A stretch of DNA of 64,000 nucleotides from PWQG01 sp040882255 (GCA_040882255.1 JBBEBP010000007.1:102503-166502), one strand, 5' to 3'; shown: positions 16,705 through 26,616, counted from the first letter of the stretch. The notes: generated by a model from the sequence alone, not told the origin. Numbers and translations: made by a program.

Positions 16705-19464
16705 ATGAGCACAAAAGTACTGACGCGTATTTTCGGCAGCAGCAATTCCCGCAAACTGAAGAAACTCAACCGCATCGTGCGGCAGATCAATGCGCTGGAG
16801 GAAGAGTACGAGCAACTGTCCGACGCCGACCTGCTGGGCAAGACCGAACACTTCCGGGAGCGCCATGAAGGCGGCGAGAGTCTGGATCAACTGCTGCCGG
16901 AGGCCTTTGCCGCCGTCCGGGAGGCCAGCAAACGCACTCTGGGTCTGCGGCACTTCGATGTGCAGATGATTGGTGGCATTGTGCTGCACCAGGGCGATAT
17001 CGCGGAAATGAAAACCGGCGAGGGCAAGACCCTGGTGGCGACTCTGCCAGCCTATCTGAACGGATTGACCGGCAAGGGCGTGCACATCATCACGGTCAAC
17101 GACTATCTGGCCAGCCGTGACGCCAACTGGATGCGTCCCCTCTATGAGTTGCTGGGACTGACCGTGGGGGTTGTTGTGGCCGGACAGGGTCCGGAGGAGA
17201 AGCGGGCTGCCTATCAGGCTTCGGTCAGCTTCGGCACCAACAACGAATTCGGCTTCGACTACCTGCGTGACAACATGGCCTTCCGCATCGAGGACCGTGT
17301 CCAGAAGCCCCTCAACTTTGCGGTGGTCGACGAGGTCGACTCCATCCTGATCGATGAAGCGCGCACACCACTGATCATTTCCGGCGCTGCGCAGGACAGC
17401 TCGCAGATGTACCGCGACATCAATGCACTGATCCCGAAGCTGGAGAAGGGAGAGACCAGTAACGAGGAGCGTTCTGCGCTGGCGCTGGAGCGCGAGCCGG
17501 TCAACGAGAGCGGCCACTTCATCATTGATGAAAAGACCCGGCAGGTGGAGTTGACCGAAGACGGGCATGCTTTCCTGGAAGATCTGCTGTCGCAGAACAA
17601 GCTCCTGGAAGAAGGGGAGAGCCTGTACGCGGCCACCAATCTGGGACTGTTGCACCACATCCATTCAGCGCTGAAAGCACATTATCTGTACAACAAGGAC
17701 GTCGAGTACATCGTCAAGGACGGGCGTGTGGTGCTGATTGACGAGCACACCGGCCGGACGATGGAAGGGCGGCGCCTGTCCGAAGGCCTGCACCAGGCCA
17801 TCGAGGCCAAGGAAGGACTGGAAATCCAGAACGAGAGCCAGACCATGGCCTCTACCACCTTCCAGAATTACTTCCGTCTGTACGACAAACTGTCCGGCAT
17901 GACCGGCACCGCAGATACCGAGGCCTTTGAGTTCAAGCAGATTTATGATCTGGATGTCGTGGTGATTCCGCCCAACCGCCCCATGCAGCGTATCGACAAG
18001 AACGATCTGGTGTTCCTGTCCATGGAGGAGAAATTCGATGCCATCGTCCAGGACATCAAGGAATTCTCCGAGGCCGGGGCGCCCATCCTGGTCGGCACCG
18101 CTTCCATCGATAACTCCGAGGTGCTGTCGGAGCGGCTGAAGAAAGACAACGTGGCGCACGAGGTGCTGAATGCCAAGTTCCACGAGAAAGAAGCGCAGAT
18201 CATCGCGCAGGCGGGCCGGTCCGGCGCCGTGACCATTGCCACCAACATGGCGGGCCGCGGTACCGATATCGTGCTGGGCGGGAACTGGGAGGCCGAGGTC
18301 GCCGAGCTCGAGAACCCCACGCAGGAACAGATCGACGCGATCAAGGCTGACTGGCAGAAACGTCATGATCAGGTCGTGGAGGCCGGTGGCCTGCATATCA
18401 TCGGTACCGAGCGCCACGAATCACGCCGCATCGACAACCAGCTGCGGGGCCGTGCCGGCCGCCAGGGCGATCCGGGCTACTCGCGGTTCTACCTGTCACT
18501 GGAAGACAGTCTGATGCGCATTTTCGCCTCGGACCGGGTCAAGAGTTTCATGCAGCGGCTGGGCATGGAGAAGGGCGAGGCCATCGAGCACAACATGGTG
18601 TCGCGCTCTATCGAGAAAGCGCAGCGCAAGGTCGAGGGACGCAATTTCGACATCCGCAAACAGCTGCTGGAATACGACAACGTGGCCAACGACCAGCGCC
18701 GCATCATCTACAGCCAGCGCAGTGAGATCATGGCCAGTGAAGACATCAGCGCGTTGATCGACAATATGCGCAATGATGTGGCCGACGAAGTGATCAGTAG
18801 TCATGTGCCGCCGCAGAGCATCTACGAACAGTGGGACATTCCCGGCCTGGAACAGACGCTGGAAGCGGAGTTCGGTGTGCGTGTTCCGGTGCAGGAATGG
18901 CTGGACGAGGACAGCCGGCTGTACGAGGAAACGCTGCGGGAGAAGATCAAGGAGTCGCTGTCGGAGGCGTATCGCGACAAACGCGGGAAAGTCGGCGAGA
19001 AAATGAACCTGCTGGAAAAGCAGATCGTCCTGCAAATTCTCGATACCCTGTGGAAAGAACACCTGGCCGCCATGGATCACCTGCGCCAGGGCATTTCCCT
19101 GCGCGGCTATGCCGGCAAGAACCCCAAGCAGGAGTACAAGCGCGAGGCCTTCAATCTGTTCCAGGGACTGCTGACCCGTCTGCAGCACGACGTGATCCGC
19201 TTCCTGAGTCACGTGAAGGTGCGTTCGCCCGAGGAAATCGACGCGATCGAGCGCGCCAGGGAAGCGGAAAAGGCGAAGGAAACACTGCGCATGCAGCATG
19301 CCGATGCCTCTGCCATGTCCGAGGAGGGCGAGGCGCGACAGGACGGTAGCGCCGGCGGCGGCAGGGAGCCCTTCGTTCGTGAGAAGCGCAAGGTGGGTCG
19401 TAACGAGGACTGCCCCTGTGGTTCCGGGAAGAAGTTCAAACATTGCCACGGCCGGCTCGAGTAG
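16705..19464 (+). CDS. secA: SecA, protein-export motor ATPase
   Basis: Peripheral inner-membrane ATPase that drives preproteins through SecYEG. 919 residues from ATG 16705; the open frame extends to 16576, but the extra 43 residues do not resemble SecA. Walker A (GEGKTLV) lies near residue 104 and DEVDSILIDEAR near residue 209. The second helicase domain includes NMAGRGTDIVLGG and RGRAGRQGDPG. The extreme C terminus (CPCGSGKKFKHCHG) is the zinc-binding SecB/ribosome-contact domain. Confidence 0.98.
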   Translation: MSTKVLTRIFGSSNSRKLKKLNRIVRQINALEEEYEQLSDADLLGKTEHFRERHEGGESLDQLLPEAFAAVREASKRTLGLRHFDVQMIGGIVLHQGDIAEMKTGEGKTLVATLPAYLNGLTGKGVHIITVNDYLASRDANWMRPLYELLGLTVGVVVAGQGPEEKRAAYQASVSFGTNNEFGFDYLRDNMAFRIEDRVQKPLNFAVVDEVDSILIDEARTPLIISGAAQDSSQMYRDINALIPKLEKGETSNEERSALALEREPVNESGHFIIDEKTRQVELTEDGHAFLEDLLSQNKLLEEGESLYAATNLGLLHHIHSALKAHYLYNKDVEYIVKDGRVVLIDEHTGRTMEGRRLSEGLHQAIEAKEGLEIQNESQTMASTTFQNYFRLYDKLSGMTGTADTEAFEFKQIYDLDVVVIPPNRPMQRIDKNDLVFLSMEEKFDAIVQDIKEFSEAGAPILVGTASIDNSEVLSERLKKDNVAHEVLNAKFHEKEAQIIAQAGRSGAVTIATNMAGRGTDIVLGGNWEAEVAELENPTQEQIDAIKADWQKRHDQVVEAGGLHIIGTERHESRRIDNQLRGRAGRQGDPGYSRFYLSLEDSLMRIFASDRVKSFMQRLGMEKGEAIEHNMVSRSIEKAQRKVEGRNFDIRKQLLEYDNVANDQRRIIYSQRSEIMASEDISALIDNMRNDVADEVISSHVPPQSIYEQWDIPGLEQTLEAEFGVRVPVQEWLDEDSRLYEETLREKIKESLSEAYRDKRGKVGEKMNLLEKQIVLQILDTLWKEHLAAMDHLRQGISLRGYAGKNPKQEYKREAFNLFQGLLTRLQHDVIRFLSHVKVRSPEEIDAIERAREAEKAKETLRMQHADASAMSEEGEARQDGSAGGGREPFVREKRKVGRNEDCPCGSGKKFKHCHGRLE

Positions 19465-19527
19465 GGCCGGAGGAAAGCAATGACTGCTCCGGGAATATCC
19501 GTGGGTAACAGGAATGGAGTTTGTTGA

Positions 19528-19671
19528 TCTCGCAGAGATCGCCAAGGACGCCAAGGAAGACAGGCCATGACGGAACACGAAACCGGGCACAAGGCGTTGA
19601 TTCAGTGTCAAAGCCCCGGACTGGCCAACTTTCTCATGCATTTCTCTGCGTTCTTGGCGAGCTCTGCGAGA
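19528..19671. repeat. Dispersed ~145-bp repeat element with inverted ends, copy 1
   Basis: A 144-bp unit with imperfect 30-bp terminal inverted repeats: left arm 19528-19557, right arm 19642-19671. The outer 10 bp (TCTCGCAGAG and its complement) pair perfectly and about 25 of 30 positions match overall. A second, diverged copy at 27827-27972 aligns through the interior as well, for example around the GGGCACAA and GTTGAT segments. It has no coding capacity. It fills most of the 235-bp secA-argJ gap and looks like a small non-autonomous mobile or palindromic element. Confidence 0.7.
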
Positions 19672-19699
19672 GGCTAAATGACGAACCAAAGGAATACAC

Positions 19700-20923
19700 A
19701 TGGCTACCACTGATCTGGAACAGACCCCGGTATATCCCGTGGCCGGTGTGAGGCTTGCTACTGTCCAGGCGGGTATCCGCTACCGGGAGCGGCGCGACCT
19801 TGTTGTGATCGAACTGGCGGAGAACAGTCGGACTGCGGCAGTGTTCACCCGCAATGCGTTCTGTGCCGCTCCCGTCGTTGTGGCCCGGGAGCATCTCGCG
19901 CATTCGGCTGGTGACACCCGCTACCTGCTGATCAATGCGGGTAATGCCAATGCGGGAACCGGCGAGCGTGGCCGCCAGGATGCGCTGCGCAGCTGCGAGA
20001 CGCTGGCCGGGAGTGCCGACGTTCCGGTCGCCGCCGTATTGCCTTTTTCCACCGGCGTGATTGGCGAACACCTGCCCATGGACCGGCTGCTGGCCGGCAT
20101 CGGGGCCGCGTTGCCCCGTCTGGCGGCCGATGGCTGGCAGGAGGCGGCGAGAGGCATCATGACCACGGATACGCGACCCAAGTTGCGTTCACGTCAGGTG
20201 GAGACTGCAACGGGTACCGTGACCCTGACCGGTTTCTGCAAGGGCGCTGGCATGATCCGTCCGGACATGGCCACGATGCTGGCGTATCTGTTCACGGACG
20301 CTGCGGTGTCGCAAAAAGATCTGCAGCAATTGTTGCGCAGCGCGACGGAACAGTCCTTCAACCGGATCACCGTGGATGGTGATACCTCCACCAACGATGC
20401 CTGCACATTGAGTGCCACCGGGCAGAGTGCTGTGGCGTTGTCGGCGGGTGACGGAGAGGACTGGCAGGCCTTCAGCAAAGCGGTTCATGAACTGATGCAG
20501 GAACTGGCGATCAGCATCATTCATGATGCGGAAGGCGCCCGCAAATTCGTTACGGTCGATGTCACTGGCGGCGGCAATTCAGAGGAGTGTCTGCGGGTGG
20601 CCTATGCCATCGCCGAGTCGCCGCTGGTCAAGACGGCCCTGACCGCCTCCGACCCCAACTGGGGGCGCATTCTGGCCGCAGTGGGCCGGGCCGGGATCCG
20701 CGAGCTGGATGTGGGCCGCGTACGGATCTGGCTGGATGATGTACCCATTGTCAGTGGTGGTATGGTGGATGAGCATTACCGCGAGGCGGCCGGTCAGGCC
20801 GTGATGCAGCAGGAGTCCATCCGTATTACGGTAGATCTGGCACGTGGGGAGGTCGCCGAACGGGTCTGGACATCGGACCTGTCCGAAGAGTACGTGCGGA
20901 TCAACGCGTCCTACCGTAGCTGA
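19700..20923 (+). CDS. argJ: ArgJ, ornithine acetyltransferase / N-acetylglutamate synthase
   Basis: Transfers the acetyl group from N-acetylornithine to glutamate in the cyclic arginine pathway. 407 residues. The self-cleavage site is visible as MATML, with the nucleophilic Thr at residue 192 (20273-20275), within KGAGMIRPDMATML. The segment SDPNWGRIL and a conserved C terminus are present. An AAAGGAA ribosome site precedes ATG 19700. It converges on the Nudix gene with a 17-bp gap and no obvious terminator. Confidence 0.95.
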   Translation: MATTDLEQTPVYPVAGVRLATVQAGIRYRERRDLVVIELAENSRTAAVFTRNAFCAAPVVVAREHLAHSAGDTRYLLINAGNANAGTGERGRQDALRSCETLAGSADVPVAAVLPFSTGVIGEHLPMDRLLAGIGAALPRLAADGWQEAARGIMTTDTRPKLRSRQVETATGTVTLTGFCKGAGMIRPDMATMLAYLFTDAAVSQKDLQQLLRSATEQSFNRITVDGDTSTNDACTLSATGQSAVALSAGDGEDWQAFSKAVHELMQELAISIIHDAEGARKFVTVDVTGGGNSEECLRVAYAIAESPLVKTALTASDPNWGRILAAVGRAGIRELDVGRVRIWLDDVPIVSGGMVDEHYREAAGQAVMQQESIRITVDLARGEVAERVWTSDLSEEYVRINASYRS

Positions 20924-20940
20924 CGGGTCCGGGGCGCATT

Positions 20941-21867
20941 TCACTGCAGAAAACGTATGCCGGCCACGCCCCGGGCTCCATGGCGCCGGGCTTCGTCCAG
21001 TTCATTGCGGCCCAGACCGCCCTGTGCATAGACCGGCAGGTTCATACCCTTCAGCATTTCCGCGAACCGCTCCCAGCCCAGCGTCACCGCGCCAGGGTGT
21101 GAAGCGGTCTCCTGCACCGGTGAGAGGGTGGCGTAGTCCGCGCCCAGTTCCATGGCCATGGCCAACTCCTCTATCGTGTGACACGAGGCTCCCAGAAGGA
21201 GATCTTCCGCGACCGGGCGTTCCCGGAACTCGCCCAGCCGGCGGCTGTTGAGATGGCAGCCGCCGAAACGGGAGCACAGGGGGTGTTTCGGATCGATGTT
21301 CAGCAGTATCCGCCGGCGAACCTGCCCGGGCAGCTGGCTCGCCGCTTCCAGCACCCGGTCCATGGCATCTGCGTCCAGGGCAGGCTGACGTAACTGGATC
21401 AGCCCCTCGTGGTGCGCTGCCAGGTGCCGCAGTTGGCGCAATGCCTGCTGTGCGTCATCGGCCGCCGGCGTGATGGCCAGCAGGTCGTGCAGGCGCAGGC
21501 AGCGGATGATGGGACGGTTGGCGACGGGAAAGTCTTGCGGATCCAGCTCGTCGACCGGTACCCAGCGCAGGGGCTGGTCTTCCATGCCCCGGGGCGTGCC
21601 GCGCCACTCGCGTACCGTCCAGACATCCAGCAATACCCGCCGGTCGCCGTAATCATGGGATACGCGGCACAGGGGTTCGGTTCGGACCGTCTGCAGGTCC
21701 AGCTCCTCGGACAGCTCCCGGTGCAACGCCTGTTGCACGGTCTCGCCGGATTCCACCTTGCCGCCCGGAAACTCCCACAGGTCGCCCTGGTGTGCTTTGG
21801 GGGGGCGGCGCGAGATCAGTATCCGTTGGTCAGGGGAGCGGATCACGCCTACAGCAACGTGAATCAA
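20941..21867 (-). CDS. mutT: Nudix hydrolase fused to a thiamine-phosphate-synthase-like domain
   Basis: 308 residues. The N-terminal half is a MutT-type Nudix domain with an intact box (GGKVESGETVQQALHRELSEEL), implying hydrolysis of 8-oxo-dGTP or a related nucleotide. The C-terminal half is ThiE-like (LGASCHTIEELAMAMELGADYATLSPV, YAQGGLGRNEL). This fusion is common beside argJ and secA in gammaproteobacteria; the role of the ThiE-like half is not established. The start overlaps the yacG stop by 4 bp. Confidence 0.9.
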   Translation of the reverse strand: MIHVAVGVIRSPDQRILISRRPPKAHQGDLWEFPGGKVESGETVQQALHRELSEELDLQTVRTEPLCRVSHDYGDRRVLLDVWTVREWRGTPRGMEDQPLRWVPVDELDPQDFPVANRPIIRCLRLHDLLAITPAADDAQQALRQLRHLAAHHEGLIQLRQPALDADAMDRVLEAASQLPGQVRRRILLNIDPKHPLCSRFGGCHLNSRRLGEFRERPVAEDLLLGASCHTIEELAMAMELGADYATLSPVQETASHPGAVTLGWERFAEMLKGMNLPVYAQGGLGRNELDEARRHGARGVAGIRFLQ

Positions 21868-22088
21868 TGTCGGTGCGACTCCGTGTCCGACTGGCCGGAG
21901 AGCAGGGCGGATTCCAGGTCTTCAGGGGCGGCCGGCTCTCCGGGGATGCTGTGGCGCTCACTGGCCCACTCGCCGAAGTCGATCAGCTTGCAGCGCTCGC
22001 TGCAGAACGGGCGCCAGTGGTTCTCTTCCTTCCAGATCACGATCTCGTTGCAGTTGGGGCAATTGACGGTCAGTGATTGCTTGCTCAT
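21864..22088 (-). CDS. yacG: YacG, small zinc protein, DNA gyrase inhibitor family
   Basis: 74 residues with a four-cysteine zinc site (CPNC...CSERC) and the conserved FGEWASE segment. E. coli YacG binds GyrB and inhibits gyrase. The start at 22088 is set by the MSKQSLTVNCPNC homology and an AGGAAA ribosome site; the longer frame reaching 22214 lies in the coaE 3' region and is not YacG-like. Confidence 0.93.
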   Translation of the reverse strand: MSKQSLTVNCPNCNEIVIWKEENHWRPFCSERCKLIDFGEWASERHSIPGEPAAPEDLESALLSGQSDTESHRH

Positions 22089-22119
22089 GGTTCGATGTTT
22101 CCTGTGATGGTCCCCGTGT

Positions 22120-22731
22120 TCATCGTCCCGTGCGGCCCTGCAGGGCGCACAGTCGTTGATAGCAGGCGTGTTGCTGGTCCACCGCTTCCTGTAGCTGTGC
22201 CAGGTCGCCGTCATTGACGATCACGTCCGAGGCCTGCGAAAGGCGATGGCTGCGGCTCATCTGCGCGTCCATGATGGCCTGCACGGTTTCCAGGCTGCTG
22301 TCGTCCCGGGCCATGGTGCGCTCCCGTTGCAGCGCTTCCGGGATATCGATCACCAGTACCCGGTCCACGAGCTGGTCCTGGCCGCTTTCCAGTAACAACG
22401 GTGATACCAGTATGGTGTAGCAGGCATCGCTTTCCTGCAACTGCCGGATGATCTCGTCCCGGATCAACGGGTGTAGCAGGGCTTCCAGCCAGTGTTTCTC
22501 GGCCGGGTCGTGAAAAATGATCTCGCGCAGTGCGGGGCGGTTCAGCCGGCCGTCGGCCTGTAGCACTTGATCGCCGAAGTGCGCGGCAATGGCGGCCAAC
22601 GCCGGCGTACCCGCTTCCACCACCTGTCGGGATACCACGTCGGCATCCACCACCGGCACACCGTGTTCGGCAAAACGCCGGGTGGCGGCCGACTTGCCGC
22701 TGCCGATGCCGCCGGTCAGCCCGATGATCAC
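22120..22731 (-). CDS. coaE: CoaE, dephospho-CoA kinase
   Basis: Last step of coenzyme A synthesis, cytoplasmic. 203 residues starting with GTG at 22731 directly before IIGLTGGIGSGKS (Walker A); the open frame upstream to 23112 lies inside pilD and is a shadow. VDADVVSRQVVE and VSPLLLESG are family motifs. It overlaps the pilD stop by a GTGA junction, the classic pilD-coaE-yacG arrangement. Confidence 0.95.
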   Translation of the reverse strand: MIIGLTGGIGSGKSAATRRFAEHGVPVVDADVVSRQVVEAGTPALAAIAAHFGDQVLQADGRLNRPALREIIFHDPAEKHWLEALLHPLIRDEIIRQLQESDACYTILVSPLLLESGQDQLVDRVLVIDIPEALQRERTMARDDSSLETVQAIMDAQMSRSHRLSQASDVIVNDGDLAQLQEAVDQQHACYQRLCALQGRTGR

Positions 22732-23627
22732 GGAGCCGCCACTGAAAGCCAGGCCGCCATCAGCGGGTCGCCGAACAGCAGGGTGAGGAAGCCGGCTCCG
22801 GCCAGATAGGGGCCGAACGGAATAGGCTGGTTGCGATCCTGTCCCCCCAGTGTCAGTTGCAGGGTGCCGACGATCGCGCCCACCAGCGAGGACAACAGGA
22901 TCACGGTGAGCAGGTGTTGCCACCCCAGCCAGGCTCCCAGGGCCGCCAGCAATTTGAAATCGCCGTAGCCCATGCCTTCCTTGCCGGTCAGCAGCCGGAA
23001 CAGCCAGTAGATACTCCACAGGCTGAGGTAGCCCAGTACCGCGCCAAGCAGGGCGTCGCGCGGGCCGATTCCCGTGCCAATGCCCCATACGCTGAGCAGC
23101 AGGCCCAGCCACAGCAATGGCAGGGTGATGTTGTCCGGCAGCAGCTGATGGTCGGCGTCAATCAGGGTCAGCGCCAGCAGGGACCAGGCAAATACCAGCA
23201 GGGCCAGCGTATCCACAGTGGCGCCATAGCGCCAGACCACGGTAAAGGCCAGGGCGGCGCTGATCGCTTCCACGATCGGGTAGCGCGCGGCGATCCGGCC
23301 ACGGCAACTGGCGCAGCGCCCCCGCAGTGCCAGGTAGCTGAGCACCGGTATGTTCTGCCAGGGCTGGATGGCAGCGTTGCAGTGCGGGCAGTGCGAACCG
23401 GGCGACACCAGGTTGAAGCGCTTGTGGCCGGGTACCGGATCGGCCATGGGGGTCTGCTTCTCATCCAGCGACAGGAATTCCATGCACTGCTGACGCCAGT
23501 CGCGTTGCAGCATCAGTGGGACGCGGTGAATCACCACGTTGAGAAAGCTGCCCACCAGCAGGCCCAGCACTACAGCCAGGCTCAGCCGCAGGACGGGGCT
23601 CAGGGTCAACAGTTCCAGGAATTCCAT
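22728..23627 (-). CDS. pilD: PilD, prepilin peptidase and N-methyltransferase
   Basis: Polytopic inner-membrane aspartyl protease that cleaves type IV prepilin leaders and methylates the new N terminus. 299 residues. The N-terminal cytoplasmic domain carries the four-Cys zinc motif (CPHC...CASC). The catalytic aspartates are in LIDADHQLLPD and GYGDFK. ATG 23627 has AAGGA six bases upstream; an in-frame TTG at 23630 is less likely. Confidence 0.96.
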   Translation of the reverse strand: MEFLELLTLSPVLRLSLAVVLGLLVGSFLNVVIHRVPLMLQRDWRQQCMEFLSLDEKQTPMADPVPGHKRFNLVSPGSHCPHCNAAIQPWQNIPVLSYLALRGRCASCRGRIAARYPIVEAISAALAFTVVWRYGATVDTLALLVFAWSLLALTLIDADHQLLPDNITLPLLWLGLLLSVWGIGTGIGPRDALLGAVLGYLSLWSIYWLFRLLTGKEGMGYGDFKLLAALGAWLGWQHLLTVILLSSLVGAIVGTLQLTLGGQDRNQPIPFGPYLAGAGFLTLLFGDPLMAAWLSVAAP

Positions 23628-23651
23628 CAACAGTCCTTGTGGTCGGGGCGC

Positions 23652-24872
23652 TCAGACGACTTCGCCGAGCTGGAAAATGGGCAGGTACATGGCCACCATC
23701 AGGCCGCCAATCAGCGTGCCCAGCACGGCCATGATGATCGGCTCCATCAGACTGGTCAGGCCATCCACGGCATTGTCCACCTCCTCTTCGTAGTAGGTGG
23801 CGCACTTGTCCAGCATGTTGTCCAGGGCGCCGGATTCCTCGCCGATGCCGACCATCTGCGTGACCATGACGGGGAACAGCCCCGTATTGCGGATGGCAAA
23901 CTGCAGCTGCTGGCCGGTGGTAACGTCGTCGCGGATGCGGTGGCTGGCCCTGGAGTAGACCGCATTGCCGGTGGCGCCGGCCACCGAGTCCAGCGCCTCC
24001 ACCAGCGGCACGCCGGCAGAGAAGGTGGTGGCCAGGGTCCGGCAGAACCGGGCGTAGCAGGATTTCTCGACGATGGGGCCGATGATGGGCAGCTTCAGAG
24101 CCACTTTGTCGACCGCTTCCGAGAACGCTTTCGAACGCAGTCTGGCCTCGCGGAACAGGTAGCCTATCGCCACCATGCCGATCACTGCCTTCCACCAGTG
24201 CGCGATGGCCAGGTCGGACAGTCCCAGCACGAACAGGGTGAAGGCCGGCAGGTCGGCGCCAAAGCTGGAGAAGGTCTCGGCGAACTGCGGGACCACTTTG
24301 ACCAGCAGGATGCCGGTGACGATGATGGCCACCACCACCACGGCGATCGGATAGTTCATGGCCTTCTTGATCTTGGCTTTCAGCGCTTCGGTCTTTTCCT
24401 TGTAGGTGGCGATGCGGTCCAGCATGGTTTCCAGCGCACCGCTCTGTTCGCCGGACTCGACCAGGTTGCAGAACAAGTCATCGAAATGGCGCGGGTGCTT
24501 GCGGATGGCATCGGCGAAATGATTGCCCTGGGCCACGTCATCGCGGATCTCGCGGACCATCTTGCCCATGCTGGGGTTTTCCAGGCTGTCGGCAACGATG
24601 TCAAAGGACTGTACCAGCGGGATGCCGGCTTTCATCATGGTGGCCAGCTGCCGGGCGAAAATAGCGATGTCACCGGGCTTGATCTTCTGCTTGCGTTCAC
24701 CGAACAGCGGTTTGGGCTTCTTGCGCACGCGGCTGGGGTTGATGCCCTGCTTGCGCAGCTGGGCCTTGACCAGCGCCTGACTGGCGCCCGGCAGTTCCCC
24801 CCTGGTCTTGTTGCCGTTCTTGTCGGTGCCGAACCAGAGGTAGGTGGTGTCGTTGCTTGCCTGTGTTGCCAT
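23652..24872 (-). CDS. pilC: PilC, type IV pilus platform protein
   Basis: Inner-membrane platform protein through which PilB drives pilus assembly. 406 residues with two T2SF domains (FARQLATMMKAGIPLVQSF and FCRTLATTFSAGVPLVEAL) and three hydrophobic segments near residues 170-190, 220-240 and 375-400. It lies between pilB and pilD in the usual order. Confidence 0.96.
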   Translation of the reverse strand: MATQASNDTTYLWFGTDKNGNKTRGELPGASQALVKAQLRKQGINPSRVRKKPKPLFGERKQKIKPGDIAIFARQLATMMKAGIPLVQSFDIVADSLENPSMGKMVREIRDDVAQGNHFADAIRKHPRHFDDLFCNLVESGEQSGALETMLDRIATYKEKTEALKAKIKKAMNYPIAVVVVAIIVTGILLVKVVPQFAETFSSFGADLPAFTLFVLGLSDLAIAHWWKAVIGMVAIGYLFREARLRSKAFSEAVDKVALKLPIIGPIVEKSCYARFCRTLATTFSAGVPLVEALDSVAGATGNAVYSRASHRIRDDVTTGQQLQFAIRNTGLFPVMVTQMVGIGEESGALDNMLDKCATYYEEEVDNAVDGLTSLMEPIIMAVLGTLIGGLMVAMYLPIFQLGEVV

Positions 24873-24903
24873 GATAGCGTTCTTCGTCCAGGTGGTGGTG
24901 ACG

Positions 24904-26616
24904 TCAACCGGTAAGACGGTTGGCTTCCTCGAGACTGATCAGGCCGTTGGCCGCTTTCACCAGGGCCGACTGGCGCAGGCTGTTGAATCCTTCCTTGCGC
25001 GCCTGGTCGGCGATCTCCAGCGCGTTGCCATCCTTCATGATAATACGTGAGATAGCGTCTGTCACAGGCATCACCTCGTAGATCCCCACGCGCCCCTTGT
25101 AGCCCTCAATGCACTTGTCGCAGCCCACGGCGCGGTGCAGCTGTGCGGTTTTTCTCTGTTCTTTGGTGAAACCGGCTTCCTGCAGGGCGGCATCGGGCAG
25201 CGTCACGGCTTCCCGGCAATGCGTGCACAGCCGCCGGCCCAGGCGCTGGGCGATGATCAGGCTGACCGAGGTGGCGATGTTGAAGGAGGGCACGCCCATG
25301 TTGCGCAGCCGGGTCAGCGTCTCCGGTGCGCTGTTGGTGTGCAGGGTGGAGAGGACCAGGTGGCCGGTCTGCGCCGCTTTCACGGCGATTTCCGCCGTCT
25401 CCAGGTCGCGGATCTCGCCGACCATGACGATATCCGGATCCTGGCGCAGGAAGGAGCGCAGCGCGGTGGCAAAGTCCAGGCCGACCTTGTTGTTCACGGC
25501 CACCTGGTTGATGCCTTCCAGGTTGATCTCGACCGGGTCTTCGGCCGTGGAGATGTTGCGCTCGGCGGTATTGAGGATGTTCAAGCCGGTATACAGCGAG
25601 ACGGTCTTGCCGCTGCCGGTGGGACCGGTGACCAGGATCATGCCCTGCGACTGACTGAGGGCTTTCATGTAAAACGCTTTCTGCTCCTCCTCGTAGCCCA
25701 GGGCGTCGATGCCCATCTGCGCGCTGCCCGGGTCCAGGATACGCAGCACGATCTTCTCCCCCCACAGCGTGGGCAGGGTGTTGACCCGGAAATCGATGGC
25801 GTGGTTGCGGGACAGCTTCATCTTGATGCGCCCGTCCTGTGGCAGGCGGCGCTCGGAGATGTCCATCTTCGACATGATCTTCAGACGCGAGGCGATACGC
25901 GGCGCCAGCGTCAGCGGCGGCCGGGCAACCTCGCGCAGCACGCCATCCGTGCGATAGCGCACGCGGTAGGCTTTCTCATAGGGTTCGATATGGATGTCCG
26001 AGGCGCCCTGGCGGATGGCATCCACCAGCACCTTGTTGACGAAGCGCACGACCGGCGCCTCGTCGGCGGCGTCCGCTGTGTGAGTGGTCTCATCGGCCGC
26101 CTCGGTTTCGCCCAGTTCCACATCCAGCTCTTCCAGGCCTGCGTCGTCGAATGCGCCGAGCAGGCTGTCCCCGCCTTCGAGCTGCTCGATCATCCGGTCC
26201 AGCGCCTCGCCGAGATGGTCCTCATTGACCACCACGATGTCGGTGGTCAGGCCGGTATGGAATTTCAGCTCGTCGAAGGCGGTCAGATCCGTGGGGTCGG
26301 AGGTGGCCAGGAACAGGCGACTGCCGCGCCGGTACAACGGCAGCACCCGGTGCTTGCGCAGCAGCCGTACGTCCACCAGATCCGTGGGGCACTGGCCGAG
26401 GTCGAAGGCCTGCAGGTCCAGCACGGGCGCCCCGAATTCCTCGGCGGCCAGCCGGGCAATGCGGGCGCCGTCGGCGATCCGGTGGCGCACCAGATGGGTA
26501 ATCAGCGGGATGTCGTCCTGGCGCGCCAGCTGCACGGCCTCGTCGGCTTCCGATTCGCTGATCAGGCCGGCATGGACAAAACGGCGGGCAAGGCCGCTGA
26601 AGCGGGTGGACATCAC
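24904..26616 (-). CDS. pilB: PilB, type IV pilus extension ATPase
   Basis: Hexameric cytoplasmic ATPase powering pilin polymerisation. 570 residues: an N-terminal T2SSE_N domain, then a RecA-like domain with Walker A (GPTGSGKTVSL), Asp and His boxes (EDPVEINLEG, STLHTNSAPETL) and a four-Cys zinc site (CTHC...CDKC). The start is either GTG 26616 or the adjacent ATG 26613; GAGGAGAA upstream favours the GTG slightly. Confidence 0.96.
   Translation of the reverse strand: MMSTRFSGLARRFVHAGLISESEADEAVQLARQDDIPLITHLVRHRIADGARIARLAAEEFGAPVLDLQAFDLGQCPTDLVDVRLLRKHRVLPLYRRGSRLFLATSDPTDLTAFDELKFHTGLTTDIVVVNEDHLGEALDRMIEQLEGGDSLLGAFDDAGLEELDVELGETEAADETTHTADAADEAPVVRFVNKVLVDAIRQGASDIHIEPYEKAYRVRYRTDGVLREVARPPLTLAPRIASRLKIMSKMDISERRLPQDGRIKMKLSRNHAIDFRVNTLPTLWGEKIVLRILDPGSAQMGIDALGYEEEQKAFYMKALSQSQGMILVTGPTGSGKTVSLYTGLNILNTAERNISTAEDPVEINLEGINQVAVNNKVGLDFATALRSFLRQDPDIVMVGEIRDLETAEIAVKAAQTGHLVLSTLHTNSAPETLTRLRNMGVPSFNIATSVSLIIAQRLGRRLCTHCREAVTLPDAALQEAGFTKEQRKTAQLHRAVGCDKCIEGYKGRVGIYEVMPVTDAISRIIMKDGNALEIADQARKEGFNSLRQSALVKAANGLISLEEANRLTG

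Noticed and set aside
22857..24914. 685-codon plus-strand frame over pilC and pilD
   Set aside because: Antisense to two recognised genes and made of low-complexity His/Gln/Gly sequence.
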